NCBI GenBank assembly: GCA_944472155.2 | Contig: OX235273.1 | Location: 34,197,204 to 34,261,203, forward strand | Direction: 5' to 3' | Length of the DNA: 64,000 nt | DNA from: Trichobilharzia szidati | Lineage: Eukaryota; Platyhelminthes; Trematoda; Strigeidida; Schistosomatidae | Shown: one piece after another, positions 49,701-60,061 of the stretch | Position numbering within the stretch: position 1 is the first letter of the stretch | Layout of the letters: each line of letters starts with the position of its first letter | Position numbers and translations under genes: made by a program | Notes under the pieces: generated by a model | Database searches by the model: none | What the model was told of the DNA's origin: nothing | What the model saw: the letters and a program-made list of their open reading frames with translations, nothing else

Positions 49701-50270
49701 CGGACGACATTTGACTGTAATACAATCAATAAAGTCACTAGAGAAAGAAAAACATACATTATTTGAAGTTGACCACTGAGAATGAATGAAGGTTGCGACT
49801 CCTCCACCTCTTTTCTTTCTAGAGCATATTCGATCTTGTCTAAACAATGTGAAACCATTTAGAGAAACCAGGTTGTCGTCATAAAGATCATGGAGCCATG
49901 TTTCTTGTAATGTGACTATCGCAGTATTGTGATAAGTATCAGATGATAAGAGAGACTGGAGATGCATAATTTTGTTGGGAAGTGAACGGCAGTTTGAACT
50001 GACAATAACAGGAATAGTTGTGCGATATAATGGTGTCCGTTTGAGAGCGCGTTGCCAACTACCATGATGTTTTCTCTTAGTTTTATTAGATGCATGAAAG
50101 TCATATGGTTTAAAACATTTAATGAATTCATTACTGTATTTGATACGATTTGTGACCATATTTTGTTAAAATTAAAAATGGAAACATGATGTATTAGATG
50201 CAAATATGTAGATGTACAGAAAGGTAGCCCAGACGTCAAACAGGCCGCCAGTTGTTGTTGTCAATAACGT
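46776..50270 (-). mobile_element. CR1-group non-LTR retrotransposon inserted in the PLE
   Basis: Minus-strand element of about 3.5 kb: about 110 bases of 5' sequence (50270-50160), one long ORF (50159-47361), a 3' UTR of nearly 590 bases and a terminal (att)n tail (plus-strand (aat)n at 46776-46793). The flanks 'aatgtaaaggtaaagaa' (46759-46775) and 'aacgtcaatggaa' (50266-50278) may be an imperfect target duplication. No ORF1 is present, so it is either 5' truncated or a single-ORF element. Confidence 0.8.
47361..50159 (-). CDS. Endonuclease/reverse transcriptase of CR1-group LINE, 932 codons, intact
   Basis: The protein nicks DNA and copies its own RNA at the nick. An apurinic-type endonuclease domain occupies residues about 50-260 with the expected residues: N56 (SSNCRS), E86 (LQETWL), GDFN at 202-205, D232 (LDLVF) and SDH at 253-255. 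The reverse transcriptase runs from about 450 to 760: 'SLGPDGIP' (475-482), 'FRPIAITSPFLKLMEKLL' (533-550), 'LDYTSAFDSVPR' (A box, 592-603), 'GVPHGAVLSP' (B box, 649-658), YADD (C box, 689-692) and 'KYLGL'. No stop or frameshift interrupts it and all catalytic residues are present, so this copy is young or was recently active. ATG at 50159 is the first Met in the open frame; an upstream ORF1 is missing. CR1-group placement is by motif wording; a related clade (L2, Jockey) is possible. Confidence 0.93.
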   Translation of the reverse strand: MVTNRIKYSNEFIKCFKPYDFHASNKTKRKHHGSWQRALKRTPLYRTTIPVIVSSNCRSLPNKIMHLQSLLSSDTYHNTAIVTLQETWLHDLYDDNLVSLNGFTLFRQDRICSRKKRGGGVATFIHSQWSTSNNVCFSFSSDFIDCITVKCRPKHLSKFKYVFISNIYVTPGCSASDLFHFADEFTAFAVTHLENSLSVVTGDFNTCDCSFLESLGHVNIVKFPTRLDKTLDLVFTNDAEIYEARRRAPIMNSDHCIIRILPKIYSRYHSNILSNLSRKTQERCYSQENVLKLRCMLNDTNWELFTEHTLDDTISNLTDYLKFCLDVCCPKQILFRRIDRFSFSHLKKLRREKERLYKAKDKAALRRINIQIKSEIKRLNNIYNQRILPCKTPGNMWKLFKEITGCGKHSSCSPSIDVNTLNRSFIRLPNVPSSFNVTNNMTSDFNSFKTSDVLKCLKSLKPSQSLGPDGIPAIVLRKCADILSNPLTSIFNTSFSNKVVPSLWKDFKIIPVPKSGSGNNAKFRPIAITSPFLKLMEKLLLLKLVPSLSFSNDPKQFAYKQGKSTLDAAAVFHHNTVSSLDKGAKFVRFTFLDYTSAFDSVPRGLLLNKLSLAQTEPWVINWLHSYFSNRMQYTVYNGASSSPLLTEAGVPHGAVLSPFLFSFFLHDLPLSDEVNFVKYADDMSVSFSIKSQSDCLKLNSFLSDISEWSKLNGLMLNPSKCQIVNFSLRHKRDLQTLVSSHEDCCIEGTKIETKSNAKYLGLVLSSDLTWTSHILMISRKVFCLTYYIKKLRQSGITQPLLSQFVNSCILPILLYCSPLVFPGLLKKDYSILRRMLTVVSRTSGVNLSQLVTTLVDRHLNTCEKWSKTILSDPQHPVYSQLSPCTSSSKTRNQYKRIYARTTKYRNSTIPYLARVLSDRDNVKRETCDLLCY

Positions 50271-50275
50271 CAATG

Positions 50276-51370
50276 GAAGTAGCATCATTATTCATCAATG
50301 TCCCACTGTTCGAAACAGTCAACTACTTATGTGAACAACTGAAAAAAACGTAAGATAGATGTAGAAATCCCATCGGAAAACGTCAAGGAATTATTATTGA
50401 AATGCACTATGAATGTTCAGTTATGTTCGACAATGATTTCTATAGACAAGTTGATGGTTTTGTCATGGGATCACCTATGAACCTTATGCTAGCGAATATT
50501 TTCCTGGCAAAGCTTGAAAATGGTCCACTCATAGACACGGTTAAAGGGATCGACTATTATTGTCAATACGTAGATGATTCCTTCATCGTTTGGGATAGAA
50601 ATCCTAATAAATAAGAGCTTCTGAATGCTGTTAATAGTGTTCACCTAGCTATTCGGTTTACATGTGAGGAAGAAGACAATAGCAGTATAACTTTCCTAGA
50701 CGTCCTCCTTACCATGAAGACAGATGGATATCTACGAAGGAGCTTATTTAGAAAGAAAACTTGAATGGGTTACATTTACACTGCAAGAAAATGGATATCC
50801 AGAGAACTTCTTAGAAAAATACATGTCAATACCTAGAGTTATTGTGAGGTTGGATACCGTAGATAAGAAATGTGTGTATCATAAGTTAAGTTACAAATGG
50901 GAAATTAAAGCTGACATACTGAAATGTCGACTTAAAAGAGCAGTAGATAGAACATCTCCTGCATCTAAACTGGTACTCAACTATTCAACTAAACCAGTAC
51001 TCACACAACGAGTCAAGGACAAATACCAGAGATGACCTCATCAATGTGTATCTATGAATTCAACTACTCATGTGCAGCTATTTACGTTGGCCGTACTCAG
51101 ATGACTTTATTCATGCGTGTGCGTGAATATGTACCTGTATAGTTGAGTAAAGGTGTTACCAGATGCGTAAATAGTGCAGTCTTAACTCCTTTGATAGATT
51201 CTGGACCAGGCATTCTCCATTATTTACCGCCTTCCTGGTAATCTATCTAAAGGAGCTCGATGACGTCTTCTGTCAGTGGCTGAAGCGGCTACAAGCAAGA
51301 CCAGAAGACCGACTCTTTGTATACAGAAGAAGTATGTTGGCCTACAATAAGGCCAACATATGTTCCATAA
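50276..51370 (+). mobile_element. Penelope-like element, 3' part (RT and GIY-YIG), downstream of LINE insertion
   Basis: Resumes in the frame 'EVASLFINVPLFETVNYLC' (50277-50333), the RT A-box region that should follow 46775. Then come 'GFVMGSPMNLMLANIFLAKLE' (about 50457-50520), 'CQYVDDSFIVW' (C box YVDD, about 50560-50593), a stop at 50612, 'FTCEEEDNSSITFLDVLL' (about 50660-50710), the connector ('LKCRLKRAVDRTSPASKLVL', about 50920-50980) and a decayed GIY-YIG ('AAIYVGRTQ', about 51075-51100; YVG for YIG), then 'SVAEAATS' and the 3' UTR. Stops at 50344 and others show that the element was already damaged, or decayed afterwards. Confidence 0.88.
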
Positions 51371-51645
51371 ACATTAGCACTTTAAATTCTTTTTCTTCTA
51401 TTCCTTTGTTTCATTGACAAACGTTCATTTTTGACTTTTTATTATATCATGACCTTTCTTATGATTTTATTTCCTTATGTTTAAGTGATGCTTTTCTTAG
51501 TTGTTATCGTACTTACAAAATCGTGTTCATTCCATTTCACTAAATTCATTATTATTATTATTTGAAAATCACTCACCAATGGTACTTTTTAGTTTACACC
51601 ATATCATAGTTATTATTTTACAATCATTGTTATTTGGATAACGTT
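51371..51645. other. PLE 3' UTR-like sequence
   Basis: 'ggccaacat', 'attcctttgtttcattgacaaacgttcatttttgac' and 'gtactttttagtttacacca' match the reverse complement of 29030-29290, so this is the 3' region shared by both PLE copies. Confidence 0.6.
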
Positions 51646-51647
51646 AT

Positions 51648-52505
51648 TAGATGACGGAGATTATCTGAAATAAATGTGATGTATTTGCGCCATACATTTC
51701 GAACAATCTGATCACACATTTACTTGGCAAGTCGATATATATGAAAAGTCAATTAGTCCTTAAACCTACAATCGATACCGCCCCTAAGAAAAATGTTTTC
51801 ATCAAATTACCATATAACGGGGAAATAAACAGTAGAATTTTAAGACAGGTTGAATTCGGTCATCCGTAGAACCTATTATGCAGCCCAGCATGTAACTGTC
51901 GAAAAAGCTAAAAATATGCTCCACTGCAAACCTCAAAAGTGCACAAGTGATTAGTCACATCCCACACTATTTACCAATTTTCGTGTGTGTGTATGTGGAC
52001 ATAAATACATAGTGAGGAGTGATCGTGTTTAGCTTGTGAGGGTGGGAGAGCATATCCTGAAATGGTTAGAAAAACATATGAATTGTGGAAGACCAGTAGA
52101 TGCAGGTGTCAGACTACCAACTTCGTCTACACCTAGACATCTAATCTAGATGAACCATAAGACTGATGTTAACTCAGCCTTTAAGGTCATCTATAAAAAC
52201 GGTCAAGGGCGCTTACTGAAATACACTGAGACTATAGCTAGTCATAAACTTAAGCCCCCCCCCCCCTGTGTATTCAAAAACAGTTTATTATTACTCTTAA
52301 CCTACCTTGGTAATCCTTATTTGATTGGATTACCAAACGTTGTGTTAATCATTCTTAAATAATTTTTGTCACTTTGTTTAATTTAATTGCCCTTAATTTT
52401 TTCATATATATCGACTTGACAAGTAAATGTGTTAGGGATCAGATTGTTCGAAATGTATAGCGCAAATACATCACATTTTTCAGATAATTCCCGTCTTCTA
52501 ATAAC
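51648..52505 (+). mobile_element. Second PLE fragment bounded by inverted repeats
   Basis: Two inverted repeats of about 100 bases (51648-51743 and 52397-52505, blocks 'gatgtatttgcgc', 'acatttcgaacaatctgatc', 'agtcgatatatatgaaaa') enclose a 650-base PLE remnant. The remnant translates, with stops and shifts, to 'KPTIDTAPKKNVFIKLPY' (about 51763-51815), 'YQFSCVCGHKYIVRSDRV' (Cys motif and GIY-YIG with YIV for YIG, about 51970-52025), 'VGEHILKWL' (about 52045) and 'LLKYTETIASHKLKP' (about 52212-52255). A poly-C run of 14 lies at 52256-52269. Reverse transcriptase missing. Confidence 0.75.
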
Positions 52506-54640
52506 GCAATCCAAATTTATAAAAGGGACTAATTGTTCTAAATCATTATTATTGTCGTTAATTTCAATCTTGAACTTATGTGTAGTCCACCACATTCATT
52601 GGTTTATTTTCTGTAGTATTCATATTGTCTCAATGATTACACTCTCTCTCGAAACCGGTATTTTGTTGACTATATTTATGCATATGCACACACACATCAT
52701 AAAATTAAATTATTTCACCTCATTTTATATGATGTTCTCACTGACCATGTATATTAAAAAAAATAACTAACTTTTGTTCCCGTTTCTGATTTATTTTCGC
52801 TATCATTTTATTCACTGTTATTACTGACATTCAAAACTTTAAGCACATTTTTATTTAATTATTATTTGATCCACGAACTCATCTTCATTGGTTAACTATT
52901 TTTATTTAACAAGGTATGTAAATTAGACTAAAGCCTAAAGTTGATTTAATTGAAAACAATATTGCCCCCTTATATGTCTTGTTCTAATGTTAATAACGAG
53001 AATATTTAAAGATTTATACTTTCTTCCTAGGAGTGAACATCGCAGACACGAAATCTAATCACTCTGTCAACTTTCACACCATTTCGTTTAAAAAGAGAAT
53101 TCTGTAACACACAGATATTAATGAAATACAGTATTCACGGTCACACAATCCTGACAATTTTCTCCCCAATCCAAATATTATCCTGACCTGGAATATTTCG
53201 CATCACAGGGATTTCTCAAGTTGCACAGAATTTCAAGAGAAACTTTGAAAAAAAATGTGAACAAGGGATGATAACCACATTCGAAAAGAGCTATGGTATA
53301 TTTAGGGTATCATTATTACTGTGTGATAGTTCAAAGCTGAAGACATAGTTCTTTTTTAGTAAACTATAGGGAGACATGTGAGTGCTTTTGAATGACTATT
53401 AGTTATAGATTGCTCTGATCATGTCATCCAGTGAATATTAGAATAAATTACTTCATTAAACGTGAAGATTGATATAAGACGGAAAGAACTGCTGACTTCA
53501 AAATCACCTCGAAACGGTCCCCACATGTTCATACATCTCCACGTTCATACAATTCAGTGCTAATGTGGTTTGCACAGAAATTCGTCTGAGAAATCAGTGA
53601 AGGTTTGAGTTAAATCACAAGACTGACACATGTAGGCAATCACCTATGAGACGCATTATCCTCATTGTGACTACTTTATAAATCATTCCTCAGATAATCA
53701 AATCTATTCTACATGAGAGAGCAAAATTAGCTGATGAAGGTAGATAATGAAATTGTGAGTTTGGATATATTATGATTCAAAACCCTTGAAGACATGAGGA
53801 AAGATTTGATTGTCTTTCCATGTAGGCTGTGAGATGAAGAATAATGCATAATAGAATGATCATTAAAATGCCCTCAATAAAGTGTCAACTGAATATTGAA
53901 CAGATCAATTTCCTATTAAAAATGGAGATTTTACACGAGTAGTTTTCATTTATTGAATGTCTGGTTCACATAAAATCGTGTGTTTATCTATACCAGTGAC
54001 GATTAAGGATTTACTTTAATGTGTTAGCAGACATATCAAAGTACGTATGGCTGAAATTTCTAGTTGTTAGGTGGTATTTTTTGAAATCTGTACATTTTCT
54101 GCTAAGTGATGTTGCGGATCGAATCCGATGAGACAGAAAAAATGTCACCATAAGGTTAGAGGATGAGAAACATCATCGTGAATGGTTAACCAAAATGATA
54201 GGGAATAAAAAGACAATTGCAGCAAAGAAAATTTTCTTTTCGACGAAGTCATCATCTAGGCTGTACATTCGTGTATTTATATCAAATGGATGGGAAAGTT
54301 CCAGAACAATTTCTGGTTAGGGGTTGAATTAATAAAAATTACAATTAGGAATTAGAATGCCATAATAAACAGGGGGGTGGGTAAAACTCAAACAAAGTAG
54401 CATAATAACTAAGAAGATTGACATTGTGCAATTGGGGGTTAGAAATGTAGAAATAACAAAATATACAGGATGTTTGGATAAAAAACTAATATGATGAATA
54501 ATTGTTTATGCAATCAGGGATTAAATATGTAGAAATAGTAAAATGACAAAATAAACAGGAAGTGTAGATATGAAAATATGGTAGTGAAGACAAAGAGTGA
54601 AGACAGAAAGTTTAGATAAGAAAGGCTGTGGGATGGTCAT
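52506..54640. other. No recognisable gene; PLE-like terminal and short repeats
   Basis: 52545-52675 is the reverse of 28910-29030 (PLE terminus). About 54330-54570 contains three imperfect repeats of roughly 70 bases around 'ttagaaatgtagaaataacaaaat...acagga'. Near 54225-54275 the minus strand has a GAC-TTC-GTC-GAAA arrangement, possibly a degenerate ribozyme-like motif. The middle part is unrecognised. Confidence 0.4.
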
Positions 54641-54644
54641 TATT

Positions 54645-54945
54645 AAAAAATTCACCTGTTTACGATGGCCATGGCAGGGACAGGGGTTGGACGTATTTCT
54701 TTTGGATACAAAGAGTGGGTTTGAGTTTTTGGATAGCTAACGCCTCAGCTATGCCCAAATGTCTTGATTTCACTCCCTTTAATAGGTTTGAGTGAATCTT
54801 GTATATTACTTTGAAGGACTTTTCGAAAGGCGCTGAATGTCCTGAGTTGACCAGATGTTCTGTCACTAAACTGTATACAAGTTTTTGCTCTCCTTTTAAC
54901 AGCCAGGCTGGGTAGTGTTCACGAGCGCGTTTTCCAAAATGAGTA
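54645..54945 (-). mobile_element. Penelope-like element, GIY-YIG C-terminal fragment
   Basis: Minus strand reads 'FGKRAREHYPAWLLKGEQ' (about 54930-54875), 'VTEHLVNSGHSAPFEKSFKV', then 'LGIAEALAIQKLKPTLCIQK' and 'LPWPS' at 54660, open over about 90 codons. The domain start with the GIY-YIG motif is missing. It matches the C-terminus at 30190-30257. Confidence 0.85.
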
Positions 54946-55580
54946 ATTAAACAATGAATCAGGTATAATTAAAATAAGCGTAATACAACATTTTGATAAC
55001 CTGGATACAGTGTACAATCTGATGTGTCTGACTTGTGACTGAAGGTCACAGGGTATCAACTGGCTGGATGAAGCTTTCCTGAATATACATTACACATTGA
55101 CTGTCTACTTAGAATATGTAAGCCTCTGCTTGAATTTATCATTGTTATTATGATCACACTGATTGTTATCCACTCATGAATATTTCTGAACGGTAATTCT
55201 ATCAACCACATTAGTATCATATGTCCGTGTTTTATGAGAAATTCCACAAATTCCACGTATCTGCTCAAACAATTTCCTCTAAATATCATCAAGGAAATAA
55301 TTCACTCTATATTTGTAGGTTTCATCACTGTAAAAGAGGGTTGAAAGTAGTAGTAATAATAATAATGAGGCGAACAAATGTCTCAATGGCCCAAAGTTCA
55401 GGAATGCAGAGGAGATGAAAGTGTATTGTCTTTAATAGCTTGTTGCTTACCTTGTAGATTACTTTGAAGGAGGAGATATCTAAAGTAGAGTGATCACAGT
55501 TGACAAGTTGTCTGCCTTTCCGTGGTCATTCAGAATTTTGCTCTTCAAACCTTTTTCATAATATTCAATTCTAACTATCA
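54946..55580. other. Unrecognised, related to 16690-16990
   Basis: 'gataacctggatacagtgtacaatctgatgtgtctgacttgtgactgaaggtc' parallels 'gtaacctggattcaatgttgagtatgatgtatctgacttgtggttgaagccc' (16690-16740), and further blocks ('tatgatcac.ctgattgt/att', 'ctcaaacaatttcctctaaatatcatcaaggaaat') follow in the same order as at 16800-16950. A dispersed repeat of about 300 bases without coding features. Confidence 0.6.
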
Positions 55581-55584
55581 ATAT

Positions 55585-55830
55585 ACCTGACACAAAGGCA
55601 CAGTGATTAGGACGCTCGCCGACCATGCACATGGTCCGGGGTTCGATCCCCGATTGACGCACTCCTTCACCTCTCCACATTAGTATTAAAATGCCGGTAA
55701 AGAGGAAAGGTTGGGCATCAGGCTAGCAACCTCATACTGTAAAAGTAAAACACTGCTACAGAAACTTCAAGCCTCTAGCTTCAAGCCCTATGTTCCACTG
55801 GGGACGTGAAGGAAAAAATAATATACCGGA
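55585..55830 (+). repeat. tRNA-headed SINE, type 2, with RTE-like 3' tail
   Basis: Head with 'caaaggcacagtgattagg' (A box) and 'ggggttcgatccccg' (B box, about 55638-55652), then 'tgacgcactcct' and the body shared with 25574-25840 ('catcaggctagcaacc', 'aacactgctacagaaac'). The tail 'gccctatgttccactgggg...aaaaaataata' parallels the 3' tail of the RTE copy near 27635-27665. Confidence 0.75.
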
Positions 55831-57690
55831 CTCCACATATATATTGTCAAATACATATTTCTGCAGGCCAGTAGTCAACGGACAACACTAATCTCTGCGC
55901 TATTGAGAAGCGTGTTCTTCCCAGATATGTTGAATTATATTATCATATGAAAATCGCAGTTTTCATAGTTTGAAATGAAGTTCCATATAGTTTATTTTTG
56001 TTACAAACCAATAGTAGACCCAAGTGAGATCCCATTGCAGTACCATTCTTTCTTCTGTAAGAGGCATCCTTGAAAGTGAAATGCACAGAGAGAATATGTC
56101 CTATAAGTGGCTTTTTCAATTACAATCTGACATTTAAAAGTTTAACCGGTTTTCTTCGATGCTTTCACTTTTAAATAGTACAACTTCAGTAAGTCGAACG
56201 TTAGTGAAAATTGATTGAGTGTAGAGTGAAAACATAATTTTGTTAGAAACATTAATATTTTGTGTGCAATTGATGAAATGAAAGGTTTTAATGAATTCAA
56301 TATATGCAGACATTTTTCCATACATGGTCAGGAATATCAGCTAACCATTTTTCAGTTGAATGATAATGTGAACCTGACGTAACTGCAATTAGATAGAGTA
56401 GGGGACCATAATTGTGCATCTTTGGAAAACAATGTTGCCTTAGTATTCCTGTACCTGTTGCTTGTATCGCACATAGGTGGGTTGAAAGCGTTGTGATCCA
56501 GAATTATAAGTGGATGTTTAACAATTCACAAACGCGGAAAAATTGAAACATTATGCCTGATGGAAATTATAGCAGCCAATTGGTTTCAACAGGTCATTTT
56601 ATAACGTGAGTGATAAATAGCATTGACAGGAAAGTTGTTTGTCAAACCTCAGAATATTTTACCATTTGCTATCGGAAAGAAGTGACTGTTTAAAAAATGA
56701 TGTCACTGTGAAACCTTTTTCCAGTTTAAGCAGACTACTTTGCATAGAAAGAGGAGATAAATTCAGTCAGAAGGGAGAATGTCCAACGAAAAGCATATCT
56801 TCAGGAGAGATACGGTCTTATCTGCAGGTGTGTTTTCACTTAATAAACGATTCTCATTCAGCAAAATGATTATTGCAAAAGAGAGTAAAAATTCACTGAA
56901 GTTATTATTACCAGGATTGCTTTATGATGGGGGAAAAATCAATTGGGTATAGCTCTCAATCAAGTGTGAATAAATTTATTATACTCTTGGAATCCGGTTG
57001 GAGAATACGAATTCAACAGCACGTCTCTATTTCAATCTGTTGTCTGCAGTCTCTCTCATTTAGCTTGGTGTGCACCTACAAGCTTTCATTTCTTTCTCGC
57101 TCAATCTCTCATATACCGACCTTCGTCATGAACCCAACTCTCAGTTTACCATTTGGCTTCAACTGCACGGCTGGGCAAATTATAGCAATAGATAGTCACC
57201 TCAGAGTATATAGAATCCATCTGTGTTTTCTTCTGCATATACGGGGCTTCAGACTGCTGACTGTTTCATCGTCAGAGTTCCTTGTTATTGCAACATTCAT
57301 GAATCACAATTTACAATTAAATGCATATTCTCTTGTAGATTTTAACATATTGCTATAAATTTATCAAGAGGAAATATAGAAAATTCATCACAGAATATTT
57401 TAGCATGCTTAAGGTGGAAAAGGACTGCTTTGCTGCTCTGTTTATAAACACACTTTTCAGAATGAAACTATCATTATAATTAATAATCATCTCAGAGAGG
57501 AAGATATAATAAACTGATAGTTCGAGTCATTTCTTATCTGAAAATACCCGACAAGAGGAAGAAATTCATTCCTTTTGAGCTGCCTCATCTGAAATACAAT
57601 CATCATGCTCCCAATATCTTACTTAAGGCTCGAAGAAAAATGAGTCAGTCTTGGCATCATCAATAGAAAGATGATAATGATGGTTAAAGA
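55831..57690. other. No recognised gene
   Basis: A 144-codon open frame at 56924-57358 (starting ATGATG) has no family I recognise; it contains hydrophobic stretches typical of AT-rich DNA. Kept as unassigned. Confidence 0.35.
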
Positions 57691-57699
57691 AACGCAGAT

Positions 57700-58270
57700 T
57701 CCTGACGAATGTACTCCAGACCTCGCCTAGTTTAATAGGCAGTAGTGAGGCCTCAGAGACAGGGAATATGATATACTCATCATGAAGATCAAGAGACAAG
57801 TATTCAACACTAATATCGAATCCGTCAGTGTTCTATACACTTCACAAACATGGTGTGCCGACAGGATCACTTACAACATTCTGGAGAATACATCAGTAGT
57901 TGTCTTATCTCCATACAGAAGACTGAGTGGCCATGAAGAATAAACAATAACCAACTCTGGAAAAGAACCAGTCGACAATCTCTCACTTCACAAATATGCA
58001 GAAGTAAATAAGGACGGATTTCATGCAGTTTGACTAGACCGTTAATAACCCAATGGGCAAGACAGATGGTCGATAGGGATCCGAATGCGAAGTGATGATT
58101 TGAACGTCTCAGAGTAAGATGGCGGAGATCACCACATAATGAAATGAAAAATAATGAGAATTTATGAAACCAGCTAAAGCAGGCCAAAAATAACTGGGCG
58201 TCATGCAGATGTTCTGTTGAAGCCCTTTTTTCCGATCACAAAGAAATTGAATGAGTGATAGCAATAATAA
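57700..58270 (+). mobile_element. RTE LINE 3' remnant
   Basis: Starting with 'IKTRIQ...VFNTNIESVSVLYTSQTW' (about 57790-57860) and passing 'SPYRRLSGHEE' (about 57910), this parallels the post-RT region of 27180-27640 with many stops, ending in an aataataat tail near 58275. Confidence 0.65.
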
Positions 58271-58810
58271 TATAATTAATAGAAATGTGATTTAAGTAGA
58301 AAATTAGCATCAATATTATGCCATAAGCTGAAAATTCCATCCTTTATCAAATGTACTGTTTGAAATAAAGTGTTTATTATTACTAATGATATTATTCACT
58401 ATGCAGTTTATCTACCCTTTAAAAATGAGATTAATTTGAGCGTTTCCTCTCACAGGCCAGAAACACAATTGACAAATATGAATAATGATCCCTATTCATA
58501 TGAAACACACCATAGTTCATTACTCAGGTTCACAAATAAACGCGTAACAGTCTTGGTTTGTCCCAGAAAATGTGTATTCAAAAATTTTGCAGACGGAGAC
58601 CAAATTAAAAAGTTGTGGGTGTATCTTCATTTGTTCACTCAGTCGGAAACTTATTTTAAAAGGTCATATTGTGAGTCGGTTTCGCCCTACGTGACCCGGA
58701 AACCAGAGATTTCATCCTGAAACAGAATAAAGATAAGGTTAGCGGATTTTCGCAGACAACTGTCAACCAATGGAAACACATTTTATATATTTTAATCTGG
58801 TGGACTGGGC
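58271..58810. other. No recognised feature
   Basis: A 116-codon frame starting with TTG-type codon (58370-58720) is not recognised. Confidence 0.3.
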
Positions 58811-58814
58811 TACT

Positions 58815-59690
58815 TGCTATAACTGGTGTTGTTCGCAAGTGTGTTGGACTGGATCAAACGGCAAACTATGGAGTAAGAGAAGACAGGAATACGTTAGACC
58901 GGTAAGAAGACTGGAAGATTTGGATTTTGCGGATGATTTCTGTCTAATAACACACAACTTGGAAGACTTACAGGCGAAAATCAACAAACTAGCTGAGGAC
59001 ACAGAACAGACAAGACTCCATGTGAACATAGAGGAAACGGAGGTGATGACGATAACCAAGCAGCCAAAACATCAACAAACATCAATCACCATTAACGGGG
59101 GGAATTTAAAAGAAATTATTCTCTTCCCTTATCTAAGAAGCATCGTTTTAACCACAGGTGGAACGTATGAAGATGTCGCAGCCTGAATCTGAAAGGCAGG
59201 ACAGACAGTTTGGAAATCTTCCTTACCTATTATCAAGACTGGAATTCAGAAATTCAACACCATTGTCAAGTCACTTCCTATATATCAGTCAGAAACTTGG
59301 CTCGTCATGAAAAGCATTTTCGATAGACTTCTGTAGACTTTCATCCTGACCTTATCGCAGGTGAAACAGCCAGAAATAATAAGTAACACGAAAGTATGGG
59401 GGTAAACAATCAAAAATTCTACTGCTCAACAAATATGCAGAAAAAATTGGAATGGAAAGGAATACGTGCTGAGGAGACCAGTGGGTGATATAATATACAG
59501 GGCAGACCCACAAGTGGAACCCGAATATGAAATGATGAGTAGGGCGACATCAAGGAGATTATGGGGGGAGGAGATGAGAGACTATGGGAAGTCATAGTGA
59601 CAGATAGATCTGATTAAGGAGATTAGGACAAAATGGAGATTTGCTGCTGTTGCTCTATATTCCGCTTGGAACCCAAGGGAATAATATTAA
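58815..59690 (+). mobile_element. RTE LINE fragment (RT C box to 3' end)
   Basis: 'VRRLEDLDFADDFCLITHNLEDLQAKINKLAEDTEQ' region (58903-59010) is the RT C box with FADD and the following helix, then 'LHVNIEETEVMTI', 'FPYLRSIVLTTGGTYEDVAA' up to the stop at 59184-59186, then a broken post-RT region ending near 59690 with 'ggaataatattaata'. Closely parallel to 26825-27665. 5' part missing. Confidence 0.85.
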
Positions 59691-59754
59691 TAGTAAACTG
59701 GTAATTTATTGTTCATGTAAAATAACCATGTGAATAGTTGTATTTTCTACCGAT

Positions 59755-59890
59755 TCTACCTTTTCGTGTATGCATGCTCTGAGGAGTCCGAAACAAGTGT
59801 TCAGTACCTCCAGGTTTTCCAGTGGTTCTCTGACCGATATCAACCCATACTGAAATCTTGAAACTGATCAGTTCCCTGCAAACCAACGCT
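59755..59890 (+). repeat. SINE tail with minimal hammerhead-like core
   Basis: CTGAGGA (59779-59785) fits CUGANGA; GAAAC (59790-59794) fits the second box; the NUH triplet is TTC (about 59800-59802). Stem II is reduced to GTCC between the boxes, so only a one-pair stem remains. 'tgct' before and 'agta' after can form a short stem I. Tail 'ccaggttttccagtggttctctgacc' matches the S-alpha-type tails at 12545 and 33025. No tRNA-like head is seen. Confidence 0.5.
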
Positions 59891-60061
59891 TGAATTTCAT
59901 TTTTGTTTGTTGTTATAATGCTTTATAACACCAGAATTTCTTCCCAACTCTTACTTAATATTTGACCTGCCTTCCTTTCTATGTGCATCCTGATTGTAAC
60001 TTGTTCATTCGGTTATTTATCTTATCATGTAACTACTAAATTACTGCCCAACTCCTCATAC

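Noticed and set aside
56924..57358. 144-codon plus-strand frame
   Set aside because: No recognisable domain and typical of hydrophobic chance frames in AT-rich sequence; left unassigned.
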